The translations under genes were made by a program, and so were the position numbers. Below are positions 54,345 to 63,865 of a stretch of 64,000 nucleotides of DNA, one piece after another. The notes beneath the pieces are model-generated. The model worked only from the letters and a program-made list of their open reading frames with translations, searched no databases and was not told where the DNA came from. Position 1 is the first letter of the stretch. The number at the start of each line of letters is the position of its first letter. The stretch comes from Flammeovirga sp. OC4. GTDB taxonomy: Bacteria > Bacteroidota > Bacteroidia > Cytophagales > Flammeovirgaceae. Location: assembly GCF_000812565.1 (NCBI RefSeq), contig NZ_JTAM01000016.1, forward strand, positions 20,241 through 84,240. Reading direction: 5' to 3'.

Positions 54345-55154
54345 TTAGTAATCCCCATTAGCATCAAAAAAATCATCACTAGAAAAATCTGATGATGAGT
54401 CAAAATTATTGAAATCAGTAGTGTAACTAGCATCAAAAATACTAGAAAAGGAATCAATGAGGTCAATGTTCATAAACAAAGGCGTTGACAATACTTCAAA
54501 CAGTGTATCGAGTTCTAGGTCAGGCTCTATATCGACTACATTTTTTACTTCGAATCTCATATTAACATCAACTTTTTTTACTAATTCATTATTGAAGTTC
54601 TCAAGTAAGAAAATATTTGATCCAAGTTCCTTTATTATTTTGGATAGTTTTGTGTTGCACAAATCTTCAGATGCTAAAACCTCATTATGTTGGTATAACG
54701 TATTTTTGATCGTATTTCTTAAACTTCTGCCTTTTGAATTTAAAAAAAAGAGGTTAAAGTCTTTAACACATATAGCGTGATTAAAAATACCATATGATTT
54801 GAATTCTTTAATTAATTGCAACGCTTTATAACCTTGCCCATTACTACATAAGGGTAGTGCTTCTTTAATCAATTTTCTGAGCTGAATTCTTCTATTCTTT
54901 GATGTAAAGGATTGAATAAAAATATCTTGATGAGGCTTTTCAATATATTGATCAAAATTCTTTCCTCTTGTGATATAAATGAACAAACTTTCTCTTCTTC
55001 TTCTTGGATGAGGATATTTCCATTCCTGTTCTAACTCAAGGATTTCTTTGTAAAGCAGATCTAATAAAGCATACTTCATCAGATCAGTATTTTTTGATTT
55101 TATTGGTTTTAAAATCATATATGTTTGAGCAGGCGTAAGTTTTCGAAAATCCAT
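54345..55154 (-). CDS. Hypothetical protein with acidic, low-complexity tail
   Basis: 269 residues, cytoplasmic. The first half is helical and basic (LTPAQTYMILKPIKSKNTDL; LYKEILELEQEWKYPHPRRR; RIQLRKLIKEALPLC), recalling small winged-helix-like Bacteroidota proteins of unknown function. The last 50 residues are rich in Ser, Asp and Phe (SSIFDASYTTDFNNFDSSSD and FSSDDFFDANGDY), probably disordered. Its stop codon lies 15 bp from repeat copy G. I do not recognise the family. Confidence 0.55.
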   Translation of the reverse strand: MDFRKLTPAQTYMILKPIKSKNTDLMKYALLDLLYKEILELEQEWKYPHPRRRRESLFIYITRGKNFDQYIEKPHQDIFIQSFTSKNRRIQLRKLIKEALPLCSNGQGYKALQLIKEFKSYGIFNHAICVKDFNLFFLNSKGRSLRNTIKNTLYQHNEVLASEDLCNTKLSKIIKELGSNIFLLENFNNELVKKVDVNMRFEVKNVVDIEPDLELDTLFEVLSTPLFMNIDLIDSFSSIFDASYTTDFNNFDSSSDFSSDDFFDANGDY

Positions 55155-55261
55155 AGAATATTGAATTACTTTAATGAATGCTACTTGTTTTACTTCAGTA
55201 TAAGTTATATCTACCTATCAGTTTTTGCGATATAGAAAGTTACTTCAATCATGTTTACCTT

Positions 55262-55801
55262 TTAGTTTAACTTTACCCATAATTTAGGAAGCATAGAAGG
55301 TAACTCATCCATAGTCCAATCTTTCCCTTTCGTTGGGGGTGCACCAAAATCGTAATCCAATCCTAAATCAATCGCAGTATCTCTTGGGAAAGTTTCATCT
55401 TCTTCTTTTCCTGTTTTATTAGAGTAAGCTTCTGTTGAAACATACATTAATCCTTCCCAATGATAAATTCCTTTTTCTTCTACAAATTGAACTAAATAGT
55501 CGGGGTCCTTTAATATCTTAAAAAATGCATTTTTCCCAAGACCAATTAGCCAACTTCTAAAGTATAAGTAACTATCATCTGATACAAAGCCTTCAATAAT
55601 TTTCTGAGCTGCTATAATTTTAAAGTCATCAGCTTGGATGATATATCTTCTAAAATCGAATTCAAATTTTTTGATTTCTTCTAATGAAAGTTTTTCTAGT
55701 TCTTCGACTATATATCTTTCTTTTAAAATTTCGTCATTATTAGAAACTTGGATGGCATTTTCAATTAACATCCAAAATTTATCATTTGTGATAGTATCCA
55801 T
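55262..55801 (-). CDS. DUF4240-like protein
   Basis: 179 residues. The pattern DKFWMLIENAIQ, LSLEEIKKFEFDFRRYIIQA, DDSYLYFRSWLIGLGKNAFF and KDPDYLVQF fits the DUF4240 family, small cytoplasmic proteins often found among immunity or toxin-neighbour genes. The C-terminal part adds FGAPPTKGKDWTMDELPSML. Function is unknown. It is one of a run of leftward single genes with 60-110 bp spacers. Confidence 0.75.
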   Translation of the reverse strand: MDTITNDKFWMLIENAIQVSNNDEILKERYIVEELEKLSLEEIKKFEFDFRRYIIQADDFKIIAAQKIIEGFVSDDSYLYFRSWLIGLGKNAFFKILKDPDYLVQFVEEKGIYHWEGLMYVSTEAYSNKTGKEEDETFPRDTAIDLGLDYDFGAPPTKGKDWTMDELPSMLPKLWVKLN

Positions 55802-55906
55802 GTAGTTTGATTATGTTATAAAAGTTTTTTGTTAAAGTGAATTGTACTTTACAGCCACAGTGTTATCAATTGATTTTTAAGATGATAAGAATTAAGAATA
55901 GTTTAC

Positions 55907-56308
55907 TTATTCCATTAATATTTGCTTTTCAGAAGTACTTATAATTTTACTCAATTCAATTTTCATATGATAGCCTTTTTCTACGATACTTTGCCATTTT
56001 GTGTCTTTAAGTATTTCAGCTGCATTGTAATCATCATTATTAGGAGTATCATATTTGTCTAACTGATCATGCCATTTTTCAATTATTGAAAACTCTGTTT
56101 TCGTTATCCATTTATGCTGTAATTGATGCTCATATCGATTATCAATGGCTAAATCATCAAAATAACTACACATGAACTCAACGAATGACCAATGAGGGTT
56201 TGTATTTGTTTTATCAAGCCAAGACCTCTGCTGAAGCTCGAATGAAGTTAGTTCGTTGATACACGCTAACCATCTTTCTCTCCATTGTTTTTTCTGATTT
56301 TCATTCAT
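55907..56308 (-). CDS. Small hypothetical protein
   Basis: 133 residues, soluble, rich in Trp and aromatic residues (KKQWRERWLACINELTSFEL; NPHWSFVEFMCSYFDDLAID; FSIIEKWHDQLDKY). It is predicted mostly helical. The size and composition match polymorphic-toxin immunity proteins, but no family motif is seen. It lies 51 bp downstream of the DUF2262 gene on the same strand. Confidence 0.55.
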   Translation of the reverse strand: MNENQKKQWRERWLACINELTSFELQQRSWLDKTNTNPHWSFVEFMCSYFDDLAIDNRYEHQLQHKWITKTEFSIIEKWHDQLDKYDTPNNDDYNAAEILKDTKWQSIVEKGYHMKIELSKIISTSEKQILME

Positions 56309-56359
56309 AAAAGCGGTAGTTTTGGTTCGTTCTTAACTGCCATTTCATTATGGTATATT

Positions 56360-57142
56360 TTAGCCTTGAATTTCACAATAATCAATTGTTCCGTTGATGT
56401 TCGCTCTAACATTAATTGAGTGTCCCCAAAAAGCGTCTCCATCATTGAACCAAGCTTCAAATTCACCATCCTTATTTATTGTTATATTTTCTAAGGATAT
56501 TCGTGAGAGAAAATCACTTTCTGTAATTGGCAATTCATTTTCGTCAATCCAACTTTCGTTTTTTAACGGTAGAAGTTCTTCCGATATCTTAGATTTCAAT
56601 TTTCGTTCCCAGTCTATAGCATTATTACATATTTGAATAGCCGTGATTTCCAATTCCTGAATCTCGTCCACCTTACAAGATAAGCACAGATCAATTTCAT
56701 TTTCATTCCATCGAAATTTTTTTTCAAACCAATCAACATTTCTGTTCAAAGTGAAAGTTCCAAGTTCTGAACTATCATATGTTACAGGGTTTAATCGGTT
56801 GGAGAGAATGTCGGTTAATTCTTCGTGCTTAAGGTTAGTGTTTAGAACAGATTGGAGGTTGATTTGATGATGCAATAACTCCTGATGACCACTAATTTTT
56901 ACAATTGTAAGTGGTTCAAGCCCCTTAATTGTATGATCAATGGAAGGGATTTCTTTGAGAATTATAACTTCTTCTTCCATGAGTTCTTCATCATTCTTGA
57001 TATACGCAACAAATTTAAAAGTCATCATACATTTGTCTCCGAATCGAATGTTTGAAACTCCATTCTCGTCTATTAAACCAATAAAGGTATCGTTGTCCGA
57101 CTTAAAAAATATTGACTTGAGTTTTGAAAAAAAATTACTCAT
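56360..57142 (-). CDS. DUF2262-domain protein
   Basis: 260 residues. The C-terminal half matches DUF2262: FTLNRNVDWFEKKFRWNENE, WERKLKSKISEELLPLKNES, TESDFLSRISLENITINKDG and EAWFNDGDAFWGHSINVRAN. The N-terminal half (FIGLIDENGVSNIRFGDKCM; EEEVIILKEIPSIDH) is the beta-rich domain that commonly precedes it. The role is unknown; genes of this family often sit in arrays of orphan or immunity genes, as here. Confidence 0.8.
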   Translation of the reverse strand: MSNFFSKLKSIFFKSDNDTFIGLIDENGVSNIRFGDKCMMTFKFVAYIKNDEELMEEEVIILKEIPSIDHTIKGLEPLTIVKISGHQELLHHQINLQSVLNTNLKHEELTDILSNRLNPVTYDSSELGTFTLNRNVDWFEKKFRWNENEIDLCLSCKVDEIQELEITAIQICNNAIDWERKLKSKISEELLPLKNESWIDENELPITESDFLSRISLENITINKDGEFEAWFNDGDAFWGHSINVRANINGTIDYCEIQG

Positions 57143-57237
57143 ATGTTAATTCTTGGTGTGTAAATCTGTTATAGTGTAGATCACAATGACTATGCTAAAA
57201 GTACTCTAACCAAGTATCTTACTCAGTTTATCACTAT

Positions 57238-57963
57238 TTATTGTTTTTTTATTTCGTAATATTCTAACCAATTCAATGCTTCCGGTAATCTATGTTTATT
57301 GAATTCTAAATGTATTACCCTTCTTCTTTTCCCATTTACTGTTCTATTCGAAGCGTGTAATGTTAAAGGTTTCATCAACATTGCTCCACCTTTTTTGACC
57401 GAGCAAATATATTCATCTTCTACTTTCCAATCATTTGAATCTAGTCGAATGATTCCTTTTAGGTGGGATTTTGGTATTACTTTTAACGCTCCATTTCCTT
57501 CATCTGTATCATCTAAATGAATTCGAATAGTAATAGTATCTTGTAGAACCTTGGTTGGTGGTTGAACACCGAATTGCTCTTTCTTAAAAGTCCAGTTGGT
57601 GTAATTATCCAAATCGACTTTCTGGTCAACAGATATACTCAAATCTTGATGATATGCCACAAACCAATTCGATTCACTGGGTTTATCAAAATAAATAGCT
57701 TTTGTAAGAAAGTATTCCGAATAAGATAAAGTTGAGATCAAGTCAATTAACTTGTCATTAAATAGTAACCCACCTAGTTCCGGAATATTTTTCATCAATT
57801 GTCTAATTGCAAAAACATCTTTGGTTTTCAAAAATGAACTACCTGATGTATCAGATTTTGCAATACAATCTACTATTTGATCTACTTCACCTTGGGAGTA
57901 TAAATCAGTTAAAATCGAATAACCATTGTTCTCTAGCTCTATTTTATTTTTTCTGTAATTCAT
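57238..57963 (-). CDS. Phytanoyl-CoA dioxygenase (PhyH) family Fe(II)/2-oxoglutarate enzyme
   Basis: 241 residues. The iron facial triad is H105-x-D107 (FVAYHQDLSI) with His203 (LTLHASNRTVNGKRRR), and Arg213-Arg215 can bind 2-oxoglutarate. TITIRIHLDDTDEGNGALKV and IPKSH are the other family landmarks. It hydroxylates an unknown small molecule or acyl substrate in the cytoplasm. It lies in the orphan-gene island, 13 bp downstream of the 57977 gene, so they are probably co-transcribed. Confidence 0.88.
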   Translation of the reverse strand: MNYRKNKIELENNGYSILTDLYSQGEVDQIVDCIAKSDTSGSSFLKTKDVFAIRQLMKNIPELGGLLFNDKLIDLISTLSYSEYFLTKAIYFDKPSESNWFVAYHQDLSISVDQKVDLDNYTNWTFKKEQFGVQPPTKVLQDTITIRIHLDDTDEGNGALKVIPKSHLKGIIRLDSNDWKVEDEYICSVKKGGAMLMKPLTLHASNRTVNGKRRRVIHLEFNKHRLPEALNWLEYYEIKKQ

Positions 57964-57976
57964 TTTATAGTTATGC

Positions 57977-58492
57977 TTACTTTCTAGATTTCTCCTTTCT
58001 TTCTATTTTGGGTGCGATAGTTCTTTCACCCCAATCAATAATGAGATTCGCATACACTTTCACCTCAAAATCGTTTCCATTTTTAATAAGTATCCAATCA
58101 TAAGGTGAATTTGATTCATAATAGTAGGAGTTAGAAAAACCTTCAGTTAAAACATCTACATTTAGTCTAACAGATAGTTTTTTCAAAAAGCGAATTCCAA
58201 AATCTTGCTTTAAAGAATTCGTCATTTTGTCAAATGATTTCCAAAGCTTAGAGTTCTTATTTATATTTCCATATATACAAACATAAAACCTGAACTCCCC
58301 TTCATCCATCTCCATTTTTTCAATTAAGAGTTCTAAGTTTTGCCCTTGCGTTGTATAGAAAAAGTTATCTGCAATTTTATAGTCATTTGTGACTCGAATA
58401 TTATTAGAAGGTAATTCTAATAAGTCAGATATTACCTCTATTAAAGTTGAATTGTGAACTTCATTATTTAAGTAAAAAAATATAATATCCAT
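57977..58492 (-). CDS. Hypothetical protein upstream of the PhyH gene
   Basis: 171 residues, soluble alpha/beta (MDIIFFYLNNEVHNSTLIEV; EGEFRFYVCIYGNINKNSKL; FGIRFLKKLSVRLNVDVLTE). No motif is recognised. The 13-bp gap to the PhyH gene implies one transcript. The composition is that of small immunity-like proteins. Confidence 0.55.
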   Translation of the reverse strand: MDIIFFYLNNEVHNSTLIEVISDLLELPSNNIRVTNDYKIADNFFYTTQGQNLELLIEKMEMDEGEFRFYVCIYGNINKNSKLWKSFDKMTNSLKQDFGIRFLKKLSVRLNVDVLTEGFSNSYYYESNSPYDWILIKNGNDFEVKVYANLIIDWGERTIAPKIERKEKSRK

Positions 58493-58617
58493 TTGTGAAA
58501 TTATTGCTTACGTTCCGTCTAAAAAGTATTTCAAAAAACAATGTTCAGTCTACTCAATAACTCCATGTCTTTTAAAATTTTATAGAAGGCTTGCTAATTA
58601 TTGTTTCCCGTATTCAA

Positions 58618-59253
58618 TTATCTGTTGTAAATTCCCCAATTTTCTGTTAATGTTTTTGTCTTTTTTATCCTTGTGAAGCCAAACCCTGAAGGTTCGACAT
58701 CTCTTTTTGCTATATCAAAATAATAGCCACCAATATTTTTAAGAAACCCTCCAAACTCAATATAACAATATCCATTTTCATATTGACAAGGGCTGGATTT
58801 TTTAAAATTATTTTGAAGATTTAAGTATTCATCCTCTGATAAAACTTCTTTAAAAGATTTATCTTCGATTATCCATGAACCACTTACTCTTTCGGCAACT
58901 GGAATTATTGTATTGTATTTTTCAAATATTTGAATTGTCTTTCTATGGTATATATTCAGATATCCAACTGAAAGATAATCACCAATTATTAAAAACATTG
59001 AAACAATCAATAAGACGTGAACTACGGTCATTTTCATGTTTTTGTATACTCTATATTTTTTTGATATTAACCTTAATAGTAAAATGAATACAACAAATAC
59101 CTCTACAAGAAGTAGCAACTCAAAAAGAAAAATCCAGTTCATAATAGTTACACGAAGGATATGGAATAATCCAATTAAGAGTACATTAAATATTATCACT
59201 TTTTTCTTAGTCATTACTAAGTTTTTTAAAGGTCTTCTAATTGATAAAACCAT
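58618..59253 (-). CDS. Membrane protein of unknown function
   Basis: 211 residues with three membrane helices in the first half (VIIFNVLLIGLFHILRVTIM; WIFLFELLLLVEVFVVFILL; MTVVHVLLIVSMFLIIGDYL). A soluble C-terminal domain of about 110 residues follows (ISG-like strands VSGSWIIEDKSFKEVLSEDE; GYCYIEFGGFLKNIGGYYFD). Its start overlaps the end of the 59237 gene by 17 bp, so the two are coupled; ATG 59214 is an alternative. Family unknown. Confidence 0.6.
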   Translation of the reverse strand: MVLSIRRPLKNLVMTKKKVIIFNVLLIGLFHILRVTIMNWIFLFELLLLVEVFVVFILLLRLISKKYRVYKNMKMTVVHVLLIVSMFLIIGDYLSVGYLNIYHRKTIQIFEKYNTIIPVAERVSGSWIIEDKSFKEVLSEDEYLNLQNNFKKSSPCQYENGYCYIEFGGFLKNIGGYYFDIAKRDVEPSGFGFTRIKKTKTLTENWGIYNR

Positions 59254-59746
59254 TCTCCTTCTGTTGATTTTTTAATTGTTCTAGCTTGTTATAAGTGAAT
59301 TTATGAAGGTCATTTAACTTACTTTTTTTATAGCTTGTTTTTACTCCAATCAAGTCTCCAATAAGTGACGAAATAAAAACTAATTCAAAAATATCACTCA
59401 AACCTGTCTTATACTTCCAATCTATAAAATTCACATCATTCCAAACTAAATACTTTAATAGCACTTCTAGCCCTTTCCAATCAGATAATTTAAATATAGC
59501 AATACTTTTAGGCTGTCTAGTGAATAAAGTTCGCCTATTTTTATCCATCAATTCAATAGAATGAATAGGTTTATAATCTCTTTCTATCAAAGCTGAAAAT
59601 ATTATTGAATCAAGGTACAATCGTGTTGTTTTACCCTTCTTATCTTTTAATTCAATCACATTCTCCAATGCTTTCAACTTTACAAAGTTATTATACTTAT
59701 CTCGTCTCCATCTCCAATGAGATTTCTTTTCCAAATGAACTTCCAT
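59237..59746 (-). CDS. Hypothetical soluble protein, coupled to the next membrane protein gene
   Basis: 169 residues from ATG 59746 (a TTG at 59779 would add 11). It is basic and beta-rich at the N-terminus (WRWRRDKYNNFVKLKALENV; GKTTRLYLDSIIFSALIERD), with a helical C-terminus. It may be a PH-like or immunity-like fold; this is not certain. Its stop overlaps the start of the 58618-59253 gene. Confidence 0.5.
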   Translation of the reverse strand: MEVHLEKKSHWRWRRDKYNNFVKLKALENVIELKDKKGKTTRLYLDSIIFSALIERDYKPIHSIELMDKNRRTLFTRQPKSIAIFKLSDWKGLEVLLKYLVWNDVNFIDWKYKTGLSDIFELVFISSLIGDLIGVKTSYKKSKLNDLHKFTYNKLEQLKNQQKENGFIN

Positions 59747-60023
59747 AGAGCATTTCAAATCTATATAATTCCAATACAACCTTAACAGTCAAATACATCT
59801 GATATATGTGGACAAAACTGTAAAATATAACACAATGGCTAAACTACGATCAGCGGGTGCTTCACCTCGTGGATGGAGGTTAGTTATTATTACTAAAAGT
59901 TCTTTTTATAATTGTTATCCACTTAATTAGTTTTAGATTACATAACCACTTAATTTCATATTCATTATGTTACTACATTTTTAAAAGGATTGAGAAAAAT
60001 GTAATATTGATTTACTGAATTTA

Positions 60024-60449
60024 CTATTTTATCATATCTTCTACTGATAAATCTTCTACATCCCCAATTATGTAATGTATTTTAGAATTTCTAGATACAT
60101 ATCTTAAATCAATAGCTCTACTATATAAACTATCTTTTAATATAATTTCATAGCTATTCTTTATTTTTATTACTGAATCATTTAGGCTAATTGGAACACT
60201 ACCATAAGAATTGAAAGTTATATAAAAACTATCTTCCTCATATGTTACAACTGTATAATACCCTTTATCATTATTCAGCTCCTTTATCTTAAAACTTAAA
60301 GCTTTTTCAAATGATAATACATTATATTTTCTGAAATTTTCGAACCTAAAGTAGTCTTTTATATAGATTAGACAGAAGAGAATAAAAAATACGATAAACA
60401 TTTTTCTCTTAGGGCGTACTCTATCTATATGTAATATATTTTTTAACAT
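60024..60449 (-). CDS. Small membrane-anchored hypothetical protein
   Basis: 141 residues. One N-terminal membrane helix (about 18-34; MFIVFFILFCLIYIKDYF) is followed by a beta-rich soluble domain (YYTVVTYEEDSFYITFNSYG; ISLNDSVIKIKNSYEIILKD). Such small anchored proteins are frequent in orphan-gene islands. No family was recognised. Confidence 0.55.
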   Translation of the reverse strand: MLKNILHIDRVRPKRKMFIVFFILFCLIYIKDYFRFENFRKYNVLSFEKALSFKIKELNNDKGYYTVVTYEEDSFYITFNSYGSVPISLNDSVIKIKNSYEIILKDSLYSRAIDLRYVSRNSKIHYIIGDVEDLSVEDMIK

Positions 60450-60735
60450 TGAAATGTGTTTATCTACACTACTTATTTTATAATATTATCCGATAGTCCT
60501 AAAATGATTTCATTCATTATAATTAACATTTTTGATCTTTCAATTGAGAGAAAATATTAAAAATAATTTCTTTGTAATGTTGAAAGGTATACTATGTAAT
60601 TTTCTCTATCAATGTTTTGTAACGTCGATGTATATTGAGTACGCCTACTCTTTCCAATAGCTCGATACTATAAAATAACAGAGATTGTTGAAAATAGCTC
60701 GAAAGCTCATTCACTATACATTTTGTTATGATCTT

Positions 60736-61737
60736 TTATTGGCCTTTCAAGGCAGATACCTCTTTTTGTAGTTCTTTAATTAGTTTACGTTGCTCTTGAT
60801 TCTCTTTATTTTGTTCGATAAGATAAAGCGTCAATTCCTCAATCTTCTGAAGTAGTTTAGCATTCATCTCTCCGAGATTGATCCCATTCACGGTTACCTC
60901 TTCTTTACTTGGGATCTCTGGGAGGTGTCCTTTCTCTGAAATATATTGTTCTACTTCTTCAAGAGTACGAAGTTCATAGCCATTCTCAAATACAAAATCA
61001 GACCACCCACTAGCTTCAACTTTAATTTCCCTTGCTCCGATAGAGCCTTCAACTGCTAATTTATGAGAACCTGTTACTAAAGTTCCTATTCCAACACCAA
61101 CATTGTCTCCAGGTAAAATAGTTATTCTTCCATTTTCATTAGCGGATGCATCTATTTTAATTTGATTTGTCGAATTATTTGTGCTAATATCAAATGTTCT
61201 TCGATAATCATCATAGTTTGAATGTAAGGCTCCATAGAATTTACTACTGTTATCGAATCCATAAATCCTCATTTGCCTTCTTTGCCCATTAGTATACACT
61301 TTCTCTCCTAAGTATAAGTCACCTCCTTTAATGTCTAATTTTGCAGAAGGTTGCTTAGTACCAAGACCAATATTACCATTGTCTGAAATATAAAATTTAT
61401 CATTATTATCATCCCCAAACCATAGGTCACTCATACTGCCATCATTCCAACCATTTATTACAAATATTGGATCACTACTGGCATTAAATCTATAAATGGT
61501 TTTCCGACTTCCAGAATCATCAGCATCCCATTCAAACATTGCATTCCCACTTGTCCCAACATAAGGAAGATGAAAAAACATTCTTGGTTCATTTGCAAAA
61601 CTACCACTTGTACTTATATATAACGACTTACTTAGATCGCTATCAATATTAAAATACAATAAACTATTAGCATCGATTTGGGCAAAAGACTGAATGAATG
61701 TAGCTATAAAAATACTCAATAAAATTACCTTTCTCAT
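60736..61737 (-). CDS. Secreted tail-fibre-like protein with C-terminal coiled coil
   Basis: 333 residues from ATG 61737 (a signal peptide ending SFAQ begins there). The middle repeats the pattern of Bacteroidota tail-fibre-like exported proteins: NGNIGLGTKQPSAKLDIKGG and DNVGVGIGTLVTGSHKLAVE. The C-terminus is EVEQYISEKGHLPEIPSKEE then a trimerising coiled coil (LLQKIEELTLYLIEQNKENQ). Similar proteins end in the chaperone-like LHxRVxPLExQ region of endosialidase-type trimers. A surface or adhesion role is likely. Confidence 0.8.
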   Translation of the reverse strand: MRKVILLSIFIATFIQSFAQIDANSLLYFNIDSDLSKSLYISTSGSFANEPRMFFHLPYVGTSGNAMFEWDADDSGSRKTIYRFNASSDPIFVINGWNDGSMSDLWFGDDNNDKFYISDNGNIGLGTKQPSAKLDIKGGDLYLGEKVYTNGQRRQMRIYGFDNSSKFYGALHSNYDDYRRTFDISTNNSTNQIKIDASANENGRITILPGDNVGVGIGTLVTGSHKLAVEGSIGAREIKVEASGWSDFVFENGYELRTLEEVEQYISEKGHLPEIPSKEEVTVNGINLGEMNAKLLQKIEELTLYLIEQNKENQEQRKLIKELQKEVSALKGQ

Positions 61738-62073
61738 ATATATATAATTTACTTTGATCATAACATCCAATAAACACCACAGCATTTACCCATTAATAAA
61801 AACACCTTACAGTAACACACCAAAGTTGGTAGCCAATACCAATAGTTCACTTGCTGTTTTAGTTTGCTGTAAGCGTTAAGCACGAAGTTAAATAAATTAT
61901 GAACAACATAAAATAAACTATTGTTGCAGTGGAATGAAAAGGGGAAAATAAGGGTAAGTATGGAGGGAATTTGTCTTCAATTTTATAACTTCCTTTTTGT
62001 TAATAAGTTGTCTGCCTATTTTTTGAGTGAGAGTAGGGGAGTAATGAAAACTTTGTTGTAAGGTCAAAATGTG

Positions 62074-62886
62074 ATGAAAGAGTTTGAAAGTTTAAAAAGG
62101 TATTATAGACCCATTCAGCCTACTGTAAAAGCGGAAGATACGGGGATAGTTTACCTTGAGGTACAACCGACAAGGGAAATAGAACACTTTGTTTATTGTT
62201 TCTGGCAACTTAAAACATCTCAACCTTTAAAATATGATTACCACTACCGTGTGGTCTCTGATGGCTGTATTGATATCTTTTTTGATCATAGGCAGCTTGC
62301 AGAAAGCTTTGTGATGGGTTTTTGTCGGAAGTATACTGAATTCCCTATCGGAAAGGAGTTCAATTATATTGGTATTCGATTTTTGCCCGCTGCATTTCCG
62401 TTGTTGTTTAAAATTGATGCTAAGATATTAGCTAACCAAGCCCAAGAACTAAAGAATATTTTACCTGATTTTGCAGATTGGATTCAAGCAAGTATTTCAA
62501 GTTCTTACCCTTTTGAAGTGGTCACTGAAATGTTGAATGAAAAAATCAGTATTTACCTTGAGAAGCAAGAATTTTACTATGATTCTCGCTTTTTGAATGC
62601 TCTACAATTAATTCTTAAAAAGAAAGGACACCTTGATACGGAAAAAGAGCTGAATACAGGTTTAAGCCCTCGACAGCTTCGTAGAATCTTTAACTATTAT
62701 ATCGGGACGACTGCTAAGTCATTTAGTAATGTGGTGCGTTTTCAGTATATCTTAAATGCCCAACCTACTTCACAAAGTCTGAAGGAAAATAAACTTTATC
62801 TTGATGTGGGCTTTTTTGACCAGGCTCATTTTATCAAAAATTTCAAAACTTTTTATGGCGTAACGCCTTCTGAAGCTTTTCGTTAA
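62074..62886 (+). CDS. AraC-family transcriptional regulator with DUF6597-like sensor
   Basis: 270 residues from ATG 62074. The N-terminal part (about 25-130) is the DUF6597-like domain that precedes AraC HTH in many Bacteroidota (VSDGCIDIFFDHRQLAESFV; FNYIGIRFLPAAFPLLF). The C-terminal HTH_18 domain (about 185-270) contains GLSPRQLRRIFNYYIGTTAK and LDVGFFDQAHFIKNFKTFYG. It probably controls the secreted VOC gene 97 bp downstream. Confidence 0.88.
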   Translation: MKEFESLKRYYRPIQPTVKAEDTGIVYLEVQPTREIEHFVYCFWQLKTSQPLKYDYHYRVVSDGCIDIFFDHRQLAESFVMGFCRKYTEFPIGKEFNYIGIRFLPAAFPLLFKIDAKILANQAQELKNILPDFADWIQASISSSYPFEVVTEMLNEKISIYLEKQEFYYDSRFLNALQLILKKKGHLDTEKELNTGLSPRQLRRIFNYYIGTTAKSFSNVVRFQYILNAQPTSQSLKENKLYLDVGFFDQAHFIKNFKTFYGVTPSEAFR

Positions 62887-62982
62887 TATTGTCCGATTTT
62901 TACAATACTCTGTAGTTCTGCTGACCTAGATTTGTATTCATAAGCAGTTGCACTTTTGTTTTAGTGCTTAATAGCATCCTTT

Positions 62983-63432
62983 ATGAAAACACTATTCATC
63001 ACCGTATTTGTATTATTCTATGGAATAGCAAATGCACAAACACCTGAAAAAATGAAACTTAATGCGGGAATTATCACGGAAAAGTTAGCAGAAACCAAAC
63101 AGTTTTACACTGAGGTTTTAGGTTTTGGAGTCCGTTTTGAAAATGACTTCTATTTATTACTTCACACTCCTGACGAATCGTCTGAGGTCAGCTTTTTATT
63201 ACCCAATCATCCTAGCCAAAAACCAATTTTCCAACCCTCTTTCCATGGAAAAGGAGTTTACTTCACCATTGAGGTGGAAGATGTAGACCAAGTTTATCAG
63301 CAAATAAAAAAAACAGGGACGCCTATAGCTATTGAACTTCGAGAAGAGGTGTGGGGAGACCGACATTTTGCCATTGTGGACCCTAATGGGGTAGGGATTG
63401 ATATTGTAACGTATACTCCACCTGAAGACTAG
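62983..63432 (+). CDS. VOC-family (glyoxalase-like) protein with signal peptide
   Basis: 149 residues. A signal peptide (1-18, ANAQ) leads to a single VOC domain: KLAETKQFYTEVLGFGVRFE, then VYFTIEVEDVDQVYQQIKKT and HFAIVDPNGVGIDIV. VOC proteins bind a metal for isomerase, dioxygenase or resistance chemistry and are usually cytoplasmic; export is less common. A TAGATTTG box at 62927-62934 could be its own promoter. It follows the AraC regulator, perhaps its target. Confidence 0.85.
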   Translation: MKTLFITVFVLFYGIANAQTPEKMKLNAGIITEKLAETKQFYTEVLGFGVRFENDFYLLLHTPDESSEVSFLLPNHPSQKPIFQPSFHGKGVYFTIEVEDVDQVYQQIKKTGTPIAIELREEVWGDRHFAIVDPNGVGIDIVTYTPPED

Positions 63433-63865
63433 AATATTGTAAACTAAGTTTTCGTTAATTATGTAATTCCTTTTGTGAAGGAGAAATGGTAGTGTATTGT
63501 GGTTCGCGAAGACATTGTAAAGCAACGACCCTACAGAACTGCTTTTAGAAGATGAGTATAAAACCTTAGTTGTTTGACATGTAATCAGGCAATCATTTAG
63601 TAGTAACACCCCCGGCCTTGAAGGGAAAAGCGTTAAGAATTTCATGGAGCGAGCCGTTAAAAATGATTTTGCTGTTTGAGCTTTAGCGAGTTTAAAATCA
63701 TTTAGGCGAGAGGAATGGAATTTAGCTTTTGACTTCTAAGCCTAGATTTTTTGCTTCTTTTTGTGTTAAGACAAAAACGAAGAAGAAATAAGTTTGAAAG
63801 TAGACCCTATAAAATCTAGTAGAAGTATAGATTAAAAGTTAACGAAAATTTAGTTTACAGTGTAT
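63433..63865 (-). repeat. Dispersed hairpin-rich repeat, copy H (complete)
   Basis: Begins TATTGTAAACTAAGTTTTCG right after the VOC stop and ends CGAAAATTTAGTTTACAGTG. The inner blocks are in reverse orientation relative to copy C. It shares the longer left part with copy A. Confidence 0.8.
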
